In this document: one piece after another, positions 57,333 through 64,000 of the stretch | How the letters are laid out: every line of letters starts with the position of its first letter | How positions within the stretch are numbered: position 1 is the first letter of the stretch | Origin: Corynebacterium mustelae | Lineage (GTDB): Bacteria; Actinomycetota; Actinomycetes; Mycobacteriales; Mycobacteriaceae | Length of the DNA: 64,000 bases | NCBI RefSeq assembly: GCF_001020985.1 | Contig: NZ_CP011542.1 | Location: 2,914,001-2,978,000, forward strand | Direction of reading: 5' to 3' | The notes under the pieces: model-generated | Databases searched by the model: none | The model's input: only the letters and a program-made list of their open reading frames with translations | Told to the model about the DNA's origin: nothing | Translations under genes and position numbers: made by a program

Positions 57333-58697
57333 ATGACAATCGACTCGACTATCACTGCACTTCGACCCATCGTTGATGCACAACGTGATCAGATTTTTGC
57401 CGATCTACAGGCCATCACCTCATTTAATTCTGTCCATTCTGTCCCCGAACTTGCCGCCGACCATTCTGGCGCTGCACAGTGGGTTAAGACCGCTTTCGAA
57501 AACGTCGGGCTCAGCGTCACCGCCTACCAGGAAGAATCCGGCTCCCCGGTTTTTATTGGCACCAAACCAGCAGTCGGCGACGCCCCCACCATCCTGCTGT
57601 ATTGCCATTACGACGTGGTGCCAGCGGGCGATCCAGAAAAGTGGCTGTCAGATCCGTTTACGTTAACTGAGCGCGACGGACGTTGGTACGCGCGCGGGGC
57701 CGCTGATTGTAAAGGCAATCTCGTGATGCACCTTGCCGCATTACGCGCGGTCACGGAGCTTGGCGGCACGGATCTAGGAATCAAGGTCCTGATCGAAGGT
57801 TCTGAGGAGCAAGGCGGTGCCGAGCTTTCGGCGTTGATCCAGCAATCGCCCGAGCTTTTCGACGCCGACGTGATCCTCATCGCCGATTCCGGCAACGTCG
57901 CCGTGGGCGAGCCCACCTTAACCACCACGCTACGCGGCGGCGCGCAGATCGATATCCAGGTGGATACCCTGGAAACCCCGGTTCACTCCGGCTCTTTCGG
58001 CGGCGCCGCACCCGACGCCACCGCAGCCTTAATCCGCCTGATCGATTCCTTCCGTGATGAGAGCGGCCGCACCATCATCGATGGGGTCGATTGCACCGGG
58101 CGTTGGGAAGGTGCAAGCTACGACCCTGAAACCTTCCGGTCGGATGCCGGAATCTTAGACGGTGTTTCCATCATGGGCGATGCCACCGATAACCCGGCGG
58201 ACATGGTGTGGGCGCGGCCCGCAATTTCAGTAACCGGATTCAGCTCCACTCCGGTAGCAGAGGCGGTCAATGCGGTTCCGGCAACCGCGAGCGCCCGGCT
58301 TAACCTGCGGGTCCCACCTGGAATGGACGCAGCTGACGTTGCGGAGAAGGTCATCGCGCATGCACTCGCCCATGCGCCATGGAATGTGAAGGTTTCCGCC
58401 AAAGCTCACGATATTAATGACCCATTCTCGGGTGCCATCGACGGTCCGGCCGTCGGGGTTTTCGCTGAGTGCCTGAAGGGAGCATACGGCAATAAGGAGC
58501 TAACAATCGTTGGTTCTGGCGGTTCGATCCCACTATGTTCGGAGCTCATGGAGGTTGCCCCACAAGCAGAATTGACCCTGTTTGGCGTAGAAGATCCCAA
58601 GGCGACAATCCACTCCCCTAACGAGTCTGTCGATCCACTCGAGATCCGGGATATTGCCATCACCGAGGCGGCGTTCCTACTAAATTACGGCAAGTAA
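57333..58697 (+). CDS. M20-family dipeptidase/peptidase
   Basis: Zinc peptidase of 454 residues. Metal ligands are seen in YCHYDVVPAG (His), RGAADCKGNL (Asp), EGSEEQGG (Glu-Glu) and a C-terminal His in DPKATIHSPNESVD. The family includes dipeptidases, carnosinase-like enzymes and DapE; the DapE-like reading is possible but the full-length dimerisation domain fits dipeptidases. TAAGCT at 57320-57325 lies 7 nt before the ATG, so it may be leaderless. Divergent from groEL. An 11-mer copy lies at 57854. Confidence 0.9.
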   Translation: MTIDSTITALRPIVDAQRDQIFADLQAITSFNSVHSVPELAADHSGAAQWVKTAFENVGLSVTAYQEESGSPVFIGTKPAVGDAPTILLYCHYDVVPAGDPEKWLSDPFTLTERDGRWYARGAADCKGNLVMHLAALRAVTELGGTDLGIKVLIEGSEEQGGAELSALIQQSPELFDADVILIADSGNVAVGEPTLTTTLRGGAQIDIQVDTLETPVHSGSFGGAAPDATAALIRLIDSFRDESGRTIIDGVDCTGRWEGASYDPETFRSDAGILDGVSIMGDATDNPADMVWARPAISVTGFSSTPVAEAVNAVPATASARLNLRVPPGMDAADVAEKVIAHALAHAPWNVKVSAKAHDINDPFSGAIDGPAVGVFAECLKGAYGNKELTIVGSGGSIPLCSELMEVAPQAELTLFGVEDPKATIHSPNESVDPLEIRDIAITEAAFLLNYGK

Positions 58698-58885
58698 CCC
58701 CCACCCCCACCGCCACCCCCAGGTGCCCCCGTCGCATAGCCACAAGAAGTGCAAACCGGTGCAGTTTTCACATAAATCCGCTTCGCAAGCATTGCTTCGC
58801 AACCGTAACACACCCCCGAAAGTGGGAAACCGCGCCAACACGTGAAGCGTCGATAAGCAGCGGGAATGTGCGCGGGGGTAGACAT
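58685..58885 (-). CDS. Small zinc-ribbon-like hypothetical protein
   Basis: 66 residues. Two CxxC pairs (VCYGC and VCTSC) 21 residues apart suggest a structural zinc. The C-terminus is a run of eight glycines followed by YLP. ATG 58885 has AAGGTGGGGGTG immediately upstream. The 3' end overlaps the convergent M20 gene by 13 nt. Function unknown; the glycine run could also be an accident of the opposite-strand sequence. Confidence 0.5.
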   Translation of the reverse strand: MSTPAHIPAAYRRFTCWRGFPLSGVCYGCEAMLAKRIYVKTAPVCTSCGYATGAPGGGGGGGGYLP

Positions 58886-59092
58886 TTTCACCCCCACCTT
58901 AAGGTTTTCGCAGCGCAGCTTTTGCGCCCGGCTGTGATCACCATTACCATTCACCAGTGTGACCTAGACCATCCCAACCCGTTGGATGTGAGTCACTGTG
59001 GAAAATTGTCGGTCCACCTCACACCGAAACCGTTTCCCAACCCCACCACCGGTGGGATGCAAGAACAGAAGAAAGATGACACAAGGACCGCC

Positions 59093-59629
59093 ATGATAAC
59101 CGCAACCACTACCAAAAAACGCTCAACTTTTACCGAGTATCACCGCAGCCCAACCATTCGGCCAGCCACCACCCGGGTTTTCGCCGATGATCCTTTCTTA
59201 GCTCGGTTCGGCCACAAACTTCCGGCAGGACTACGGCAAGAAGCACGCGGAATGCAGTGGCGTACATTCACCGCAACGTATGCACCCACCGCTGACCTGC
59301 GGTTACAGTTCACATCTATTACCCGGTTGCCTGGCAGCCACCAGCGCTACACCGCAACCTTGACCCACACCACCACCTCGGGTCGCACGGTAACCGAAAC
59401 CGAGATCATCGCCTCTGGCCCGATTTCCGCAGCAACGCACCTGCTCGCCGACGCCGGACGCCGAGTCGAGATCCTTTCCTTCCACCAATTCGACATCTTC
59501 GAATCCACCGTCACCTTCATCTACGCGGGCGACAACAACCGCAAGCACTGGGTGATGGGATTTGGTGGATCCCGGGAGCAATCGGCCGCCGCAGCTCTAA
59601 GCAACGCCGCGTACCTGCTACACGGCTAG
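59093..59629 (+). CDS. Hypothetical protein with weak LeuA-dimer-domain resemblance
   Basis: 178 residues. I start it at ATG 59093 (MITATTTKKRS), with AAGGA 5 nt upstream; a longer frame from 58868 runs through a non-conserved leader. The C-terminal part (HLLADAGRRVEILSFHQFDIFESTV and HWVMGFGGSREQSAAAALSNA) recalls the regulatory domain of isopropylmalate synthases (W-GVG ... a repeated small helix), but only weakly. A strong terminator follows. Real gene likely; function unknown. Confidence 0.72.
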   Translation: MITATTTKKRSTFTEYHRSPTIRPATTRVFADDPFLARFGHKLPAGLRQEARGMQWRTFTATYAPTADLRLQFTSITRLPGSHQRYTATLTHTTTSGRTVTETEIIASGPISAATHLLADAGRRVEILSFHQFDIFESTVTFIYAGDNNRKHWVMGFGGSREQSAAAALSNAAYLLHG

Positions 59630-59648
59630 GGTACGAGCCCCGGATATT

Positions 59649-59685
59649 AATCTCACCTTCGGGTTCTCCGTAGGTGAGATTTTTT
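59649..59685 (+). terminator. Terminator after the 59.1-kb gene
   Basis: 10-bp perfect stem (AATCTCACCT at 59649-59658, complement at 59672-59681), 13-nt loop, then TTTT. 20 nt after the stop codon. Confidence 0.88.
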
Positions 59686-59702
59686 CATGCCCACCTACAG
59701 CT

Positions 59703-59990
59703 GTGTGCTGCGTTTGCGGAATTTTGGTGGTGGTATGAGGCCTGAAAACCATAGGATCGCAGCACACATGTTGAGGGGGCCAATCGGATTGAAGGGCCTG
59801 GAATTCCTGCTGCCGCACCACTGATGCAGTGTGCTGCGAAACCTGCCGTGGGGGCGTCGAAAAGCACCCCGGAAACCAGGAAAAGCAGCACACACCACAC
59901 AGCCAAGTTCACCCACCCCAAACCCGTGTGCTGCGAAACCTACCCACACCACTAACCAATAAACCCGCATTCCACGCAAACGCAGCACAC
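59703..59990. repeat. Three 65-bp inverted-end elements
   Basis: Units at 59703-59767, 59829-59893 and 59926-59990, all exactly 65 bp, ends GTGTGCTGCG and CGCAGCACAC (AGCAGCACAC in the middle unit). Interiors are unrelated; the middle one holds the 11-mer at 59855. They take up most of the 467-bp gap before the GT87 gene. Confidence 0.93.
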
Positions 59991-60096
59991 AGGGATCCAC
60001 ACCAACCGGCGCACAACTGATAAATAGCTAATTTTTCATTCACCACACCTAGCAGCATCCCAACTCTAGAGAATGTGCTCAGTAGTCTTTTAAGGT

Positions 60097-61212
60097 ATGC
60101 GTCGACTACAGCTTGCCACCAGCATCCCGCTCGCCCTGTGTGCGCTGTGGGTCATCATCTCGGAATTTCGACTACCGCCGGAAAGCCAGATTTTTCGGGT
60201 ACCGCCAGTTGACCTTCTTGTTTATAAGCTCGCGGCCATTTCCCTTAATAGCGAGGGAAACCTCTACGATGGCGATTTCGTTCCGGGGCTACCCTTCACC
60301 TACCCGCCGTTCGCGGGCGTAGTGTTCCGCCCGCTACCGCTATTTGCCGATCTGCCGCTGACAATTGCGTGGCAGCTCCTCAATTTCGCCGCAATGTTCC
60401 TCGTGGTCTGGTTGATTTACCGGGCGAGCCTTCCGGCGTTTTTGCTATCCATCGCGGCGATCGGCTTAGATGCCGTCCACGGCGGATTCTATTTCGGCCA
60501 GATCAATCTGCTGCTCATGCTGCTGGTTGCGCTGGATTTCTTGCCCAAGAATCGCCGCTTCGCTGGTATTGGGGTTGGGTTGGCTGCGGGGCTGAAGCTA
60601 ACGCCCGCGTTTTTCGTCCTCATTTTCATCATCGAACGGCGGTGGCGCGCGGCGGTGGCGAGCGCCGTGACGTTCATCGCAACGGTGGTTATCGGTTGGC
60701 TGTTCGTTCCAGACGCCACCCGGTTCTGGACTTCCGCGATCACCGATTCCTCCCGGGTGGGCGTGCACGACAATCCCGGCGCGCAATCGCTGCGCTCAGT
60801 CATGGAGCGGGTCCTTAATATGGAGCAGTGGTGGCTTGTCGCGGTGGTAGTCACGCTGCTGTTGGTGGTGCTTGGGATTATGGTGGCGGTGCGCAGTAAC
60901 GACATGGCTTGGGCGATGGTGATCGCCGGTATCGGAGCGTGCTTGGTGTCGCCGTTTACTTGGTTCCATCACTGGGTGTGGATGGTGCCCTTGGCGGCGG
61001 TGCTGATGCGCGGTTTCCATAGGCGTCCGCTCACCCAGGTGGCCTGCGTTATCGGCACGGTGGTGTTACTTTTGCCGCATCTTTCGGCGGCGGTAAGCCC
61101 GTACACGGTGAGTTCCCTGTCTGCGGAGGACGTGTGGTTCATCACCGTGGGTTATGTCGCAATCGTGGGTTACATCATTATCGCGGGAACTAGGCGGCTT
61201 CGCACAAGCTAG
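60097..61212 (+). CDS. GT87-family polyprenol-dependent mannosyltransferase
   Basis: 371-residue membrane protein of the GT-C fold with about ten helices. The first loop (PVDLLVYKLAAISLNSEGNLYDG) holds the acidic residue expected at the active site; FTYPPFAGVVFRPL and a GLKLTPAFFV segment are typical of GT87. In corynebacteria such enzymes add mannose to lipomannan/lipoarabinomannan on the periplasmic face using polyprenyl-phosphate-mannose; which linkage cannot be told. TAGTCT lies 8 nt before the ATG. Confidence 0.88.
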   Translation: MRRLQLATSIPLALCALWVIISEFRLPPESQIFRVPPVDLLVYKLAAISLNSEGNLYDGDFVPGLPFTYPPFAGVVFRPLPLFADLPLTIAWQLLNFAAMFLVVWLIYRASLPAFLLSIAAIGLDAVHGGFYFGQINLLLMLLVALDFLPKNRRFAGIGVGLAAGLKLTPAFFVLIFIIERRWRAAVASAVTFIATVVIGWLFVPDATRFWTSAITDSSRVGVHDNPGAQSLRSVMERVLNMEQWWLVAVVVTLLLVVLGIMVAVRSNDMAWAMVIAGIGACLVSPFTWFHHWVWMVPLAAVLMRGFHRRPLTQVACVIGTVVLLLPHLSAAVSPYTVSSLSAEDVWFITVGYVAIVGYIIIAGTRRLRTS

Positions 61213-61214
61213 CT

Positions 61215-61279
61215 GTGTGCTGCGTTCGCTGGTTTTCTGGGTGCTTTTCGACGCCCCCAGAGGTGGTTTCGCAGCACAC
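61215..61279. repeat. 65-bp inverted-end element containing the 11-mer
   Basis: GTGTGCTGCG at 61215-61224 and CGCAGCACAC at 61270-61279, beginning 3 nt after the GT87 stop codon. The 11-mer GCTTTTCGACG lies at 61243. Confidence 0.93.
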
Positions 61280-61318
61280 AGGTGTGGTGGGGAGGCTGGG
61301 GCATCGGCAAGCAAAAGG

Positions 61319-61690
61319 TTACAGCAGCCGCAGGAGTGCTTGTTCGTCGGGAATCTCGGTGACCGCTACGTCCGTCGGAATCAGAGACTTTTCCCGAAAC
61401 AACAGACGCGGTAGCTTTGCCAGCCGATGCGGATAGCCTATTGCTAGGATCGCTTCGATGCGGTTGGGGTGTTTTTCTTTTAGAGCTTGGGCGACGAACG
61501 CCCCCGTGCCTCGGGTGATAAACACCACGTCGCTGCGCAGTTCATGTTTGTCTAGGAATTTCTCGCAGTCGATAATTTGTTGCGCTAAGTTCCCAGACAC
61601 CGGGCATATTTTCGCCCCAGGCAGCCGCTGAATGAGTTCAGTAAACACGTCCGGCAGTTCGCTTGTCGACGGCACCAGCACGTAGGTCAT
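61319..61690 (-). CDS. Hypothetical protein, alpha/beta-hydrolase-like without nucleophile
   Basis: 123 residues from ATG 61690 ([12 protein letters not shown]), which overlaps the YbdK-like stop as ATGA. The segment [37 protein letters not shown] looks like the nucleophile elbow and following helix of an alpha/beta hydrolase, but the elbow reads GTGAF with threonine, not serine. Too short for a full hydrolase. Likely co-expressed with the ligase gene. Function unknown. Confidence 0.6.
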   Translation of the reverse strand: MTYVLVPSTSELPDVFTELIQRLPGAKICPVSGNLAQQIIDCEKFLDKHELRSDVVFITRGTGAFVAQALKEKHPNRIEAILAIGYPHRLAKLPRLLFREKSLIPTDVAVTEIPDEQALLRLL

Positions 61691-62808
61691 TGGTGCATCT
61701 CCGCGATGACGGCGTCGACGGCCGGGTACCAAGAACCGTGCTTATTAAACAGTTCCCGTTGCCGGTTGTAGCTCGCCCCGGTTTCGATGATCTCCAACAC
61801 GTAATTGAGTTCAGTTAGGCATTCCAGCTCTTCCGCGATGGGGCGTAGGGTTTCCACCAGGTCTTTCAGGTCGTCGGTGACGAGGCGTTCATCGGTATCG
61901 CGGGAGGTGATGATGATGGCATCCAACCCGTATCGCGCGGCCCGCCACTTATTTTCGGCGACATGCCAATCCTGCAGGCTGGGTAATTCCTCACCGTTGT
62001 CAATCATGCGGTCGTAATACACCACCAGGCAGTGGGTTAGCGCCACCACCGCAGCTAGCTCTTTTAAGTTTGATGTGGAATCACAAATACGCACCTCAAT
62101 GGTGCCCCATTTGCCGGCAGGACGGATATCAAAGTGCATCGAACCGGTGTGGTTAATCACCCCGGAGATGTCTTGGTCTTTCATGTAGCGTTCCCACTGT
62201 TCCCAGTTTTGAAACTGGTACGGTAAGCCAGCGGTGGGCAATTGCTGGTACAGCATGGTGCGGTTAGATGCATAGCCGGTATCAATGCCGTCCCAGCCGG
62301 GCGAGGACGCCGTCAGGGCTAATAGGTGCGGGTATTTGGTGAGCAGTGCGTTGATGATGGGCCACACTCGTTCTTTGTGCGAGATTCCCACATGCGTGTG
62401 GATGCCCCAGATGAGCATTTGATTGCCCCAGTATTGAGTGCGTGCGATGATTTCCGCGTAGCTACCTTTGCTGCTGGTGGGTTGGTTTCTAAAGTCGCTA
62501 AACGGGTGGGAACCAGCACCCCACAATTTCAGGCCGAAGGTGTCGGCAGCTTCTTTAACAGCGGTGACTGCCTTGTCTAATTCTGCGATAGCTTCGGGAA
62601 CTGTGTGACACACTGGGGTTACTAATTCCACCGTGTTGGCAAGGAATTCGCGCTCCAATTGTATGTCTGGGTGGCTTGCCGCCACCAACGCCACCACATC
62701 ACCGGCACGGGGCACGAGGTCACGGGTCACCGGATCAATGAGGGCTAGTTCCCATTCCACACCAATGGTGGGTTTGTCGGAAGCGGAAAACTGTTGTTTC
62801 ACGAACAC
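61687..62808 (-). CDS. Carboxylate-amine ligase, YbdK / glutamate-cysteine ligase 2 family
   Basis: 373 residues. GCS2 motifs: [13 protein letters not shown] at the start, [21 protein letters not shown] (HxHVG) and [17 protein letters not shown]. coli YbdK has weak glutamate-cysteine ligase activity; the real reaction in actinobacteria is not known (mycothiol, not glutathione, is their thiol). The position beside LytR_C, DUF3263 and def matches Rv0433 in the Rv0429c-Rv0433 cluster. No GTG/ATG ambiguity of note. Confidence 0.9.
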   Translation of the reverse strand: MFVKQQFSASDKPTIGVEWELALIDPVTRDLVPRAGDVVALVAASHPDIQLEREFLANTVELVTPVCHTVPEAIAELDKAVTAVKEAADTFGLKLWGAGSHPFSDFRNQPTSSKGSYAEIIARTQYWGNQMLIWGIHTHVGISHKERVWPIINALLTKYPHLLALTASSPGWDGIDTGYASNRTMLYQQLPTAGLPYQFQNWEQWERYMKDQDISGVINHTGSMHFDIRPAGKWGTIEVRICDSTSNLKELAAVVALTHCLVVYYDRMIDNGEELPSLQDWHVAENKWRAARYGLDAIIITSRDTDERLVTDDLKDLVETLRPIAEELECLTELNYVLEIIETGASYNRQRELFNKHGSWYPAVDAVIAEMHQ

Positions 62809-62813
62809 ACCTT

Positions 62814-63416
62814 TTAAAAATCGGTTGCTAATACCACAACGAGCGAGCTGGGCCCTTGGGTTTCGGCAGGCAGGTTTGCTGGCCGAGGTACGGCGACACC
62901 GCCAATTTCAGCTGCTAATTCCCGTGCTTGGGCTTCATTATCAGAGAAATACACGGTGTTTTGCGGCACTACCGTATCGGAGTAATTACCAACATGGCCG
63001 ATAGTGTAGCCAGCGTTATCCAGCCGGTCGCCCGCACGGGCGGCTAGCCCTTGGACGGTCGAGTTATTCAGAACGTGGACGGTAATCGGCTGGTTGCCCG
63101 CAGGTTGTTGCGGCTGCTGTGGCTGTTGCTGCGGCGTATCTTGTGGAGCCGCCGACGGGGTGTCCTGTGGCGTTTCCTGCGGCATCGGCTGCTCCGGCTG
63201 CGTCTTTGGCTGCTGTTTTTGGGCAGCGGGGGCTGTGCTTTTCGACGTCGCCGCGGCAGGCGCTGCTTGTTGCTCGGAATCGCCACCTAATCCACTGACC
63301 GCAGTGTAGATTCCCCATCCGGCTAACAACACTGCCACTGCTATCAAAATCATGGCGACGCCACGCAGCGGCAATGGTTGTTGTGCAGGTTTATTGTTGT
63401 CAGTCACGATAGTCAT
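62814..63416 (-). CDS. Membrane-anchored LytR_C domain protein
   Basis: 200 residues. One membrane helix ([21 protein letters not shown], about 20-40), a long Gln/Pro-rich linker (about 50-108), then an extracellular LytR_C domain ([27 protein letters not shown]). Related to Rv0431 and Rv2700, the latter needed for envelope integrity. Five nt from the YbdK-like gene and 5 nt from the DUF3263 gene, so probably one operon. An 11-mer copy lies at 63237. Confidence 0.88.
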   Translation of the reverse strand: MTIVTDNNKPAQQPLPLRGVAMILIAVAVLLAGWGIYTAVSGLGGDSEQQAAPAAATSKSTAPAAQKQQPKTQPEQPMPQETPQDTPSAAPQDTPQQQPQQPQQPAGNQPITVHVLNNSTVQGLAARAGDRLDNAGYTIGHVGNYSDTVVPQNTVYFSDNEAQARELAAEIGGVAVPRPANLPAETQGPSSLVVVLATDF

Positions 63417-63421
63417 CCTAT

Positions 63422-63646
63422 CTAGGTCTGGTTACGTTCGGTGGCTCGTTGGTCTCGGATTCGCCGCAACCGTGCGGTTAACTGGGGATATTTCTCCATC
63501 ATCTCGGGCATATCAATAACGATATTCAATCGCTGATAATACCGTACTGGACTAATCCCCAGTTGCATTCGGATAGCTTCTTCCTTAGCGCCGATGGTTT
63601 TGGGGGCGGATTCTTCGAAGCTGAGAATGTCACTGGGCTCTAGCAT
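63422..63646 (-). CDS. DUF3263 small protein
   Basis: About 74 residues ([30 protein letters not shown] ... VRYYQRLN ... RLRRIRDQR), the DUF3263 family, which has a helix-turn-helix-like appearance ([17 protein letters not shown]). Matches Rv0430. I choose ATG 63646 because TACAGT lies 6 nt upstream (leaderless); starts at 63664 or 63679 would run into the divergent def gene. First gene of the operon toward LytR_C and YbdK. Confidence 0.85.
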   Translation of the reverse strand: MLEPSDILSFEESAPKTIGAKEEAIRMQLGISPVRYYQRLNIVIDMPEMMEKYPQLTARLRRIRDQRATERNQT

Positions 63647-63649
63647 GTT

Positions 63650-63658
63650 TACACTGTA
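63650..63658. promoter_or_regulatory. Overlapping divergent -10 boxes (DUF3263 and def)
   Basis: The palindrome TACACTGTA contains TACACT on the plus strand (7 nt before the def ATG) and TACAGT on the minus strand (6 nt before the DUF3263 ATG). Both genes lack a Shine-Dalgarno, so two leaderless transcripts appear to start back to back, with the polymerases competing for the same bases. Confidence 0.5.
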
Positions 63659-63662
63659 TGAC

Positions 63663-64000
63663 ATGACTGTACGACCCATCGTTATCTACGGCACCCCTGT
63701 GTTGCATAATCCGACAAAACCAGTGACCGAGCCCATAGCTGATCTGGCCGAATTGATAGCCGACATGTACGAGACTATGGCCGCGGCGCATGGTGTGGGG
63801 CTCGCCGCTAATCAGATCGGGGTGGACAAGCGCATCTTCGTCTACGACTGCCCGGACGATGAAGGCAACTTCCATAAGGGATGCTTTATCAATCCGGTTT
63901 TGGAAACCTCAGAAATTCCCCTCGGCATGCCCGCCACCGACGGCTCCGATGAAGAAGGCTGCCTGTCGCTGCCCGGATTGGGCTTCCCCACCGGCCGGGC
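63663..64000 (+). CDS. def: Peptide deformylase (partial, cut by window end)
   Basis: Removes the formyl group from nascent proteins. 112 residues are visible: motif 1 [10 protein letters not shown] and motif 2 EGCLSLPG (metal cysteine) are intact, while motif 3 HExDH lies beyond the window. Matches Rv0429c, which is likewise divergent from Rv0430. The start is leaderless-looking (TACACT 7 nt upstream). Confidence 0.93.
   Translation, partial: MTVRPIVIYGTPVLHNPTKPVTEPIADLAELIADMYETMAAAHGVGLAANQIGVDKRIFVYDCPDDEGNFHKGCFINPVLETSEIPLGMPATDGSDEEGCLSLPGLGFPTGR

Noticed and set aside
58868..59092. Longer N-terminus for the 59.1-kb gene
   Set aside because: The leader overlaps the divergent zinc-ribbon frame and has no ribosome site, while ATG 59093 has AAGGA at good distance.

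Overview
The window is a chromosomal segment of a Corynebacterium. Three things point there: PorA- and PorH-like channel-forming peptides downstream of a GroEL2-type chaperonin, moderate G+C with many leaderless-looking starts, and a gene order that follows the actinobacterial backbone known from Mycobacterium tuberculosis (Rv3579c to Rv3628, then Rv0429c to Rv0433). I cannot name the species from sequence alone. I found no rRNA, tRNA, CRISPR array, prophage or complete insertion sequence.

Layout. 1-2.9 kb: a DUF2004-like gene, rlmB and cysS. 3-6.2 kb: a sugar PTS operon (BglG-type antiterminator, EIICB, EIIA) behind a promoter and an RNA antiterminator site. 6.4-6.85 kb: the longest array of a 65-bp inverted-repeat element. 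6.9-16.3 kb: ispF, ispD, carD, a FhuF-like gene, an lpqE-like lipoprotein, radA, a Rv3587c-like gene, a carbonic anhydrase, mutY and a secreted lipase. 16.5-31.9 kb: clpC, then an inserted metabolic block with glycerolipid genes (glpD, an alkyl-DHAP-synthase-like flavoprotein, a lipid kinase), an HNH protein, an MFS pump, and nucleoside salvage (pmmB-deoC-deoA facing cdd-nupC). 32-42.8 kb: lysS, a sugar kinase, a degenerate PanC, Rv3603c/3604c/3605c homologues, folK-folB-folP-folE and ftsH. 42.9-48.2 kb: hpt, an AbiEi/DUF559-like gene, tilS, dacB, ppa and a rhodanese. 48.7-54.2 kb: a 48-residue peptide gene, a MarR regulator, a large epsilon-poly-lysine-synthetase-like NRPS and ppk2. 54.3-57.2 kb: porA, porH and CIRCE-controlled groEL. 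57.3-64 kb: an M20 peptidase, small unknown genes, a GT87 glycosyltransferase, and the YbdK / LytR_C / DUF3263 / def cluster, with def cut by the window end.

Two sequence systems run through the window that genes do not explain. First, twenty intergenic elements of nearly constant length (64-66 bp) carry 10-bp inverted ends (GTGTGCTGCG and CGCAGCACAC) around largely unrelated interiors. Second, the 11-mer GCTTTTCGACG (or its complement) occurs 28 times by my reading, inside and outside genes. Other points of interest are the Pls-like NRPS with a lysine-type specificity code, the PanC homologue lacking catalytic residues, and the new small peptide gene.
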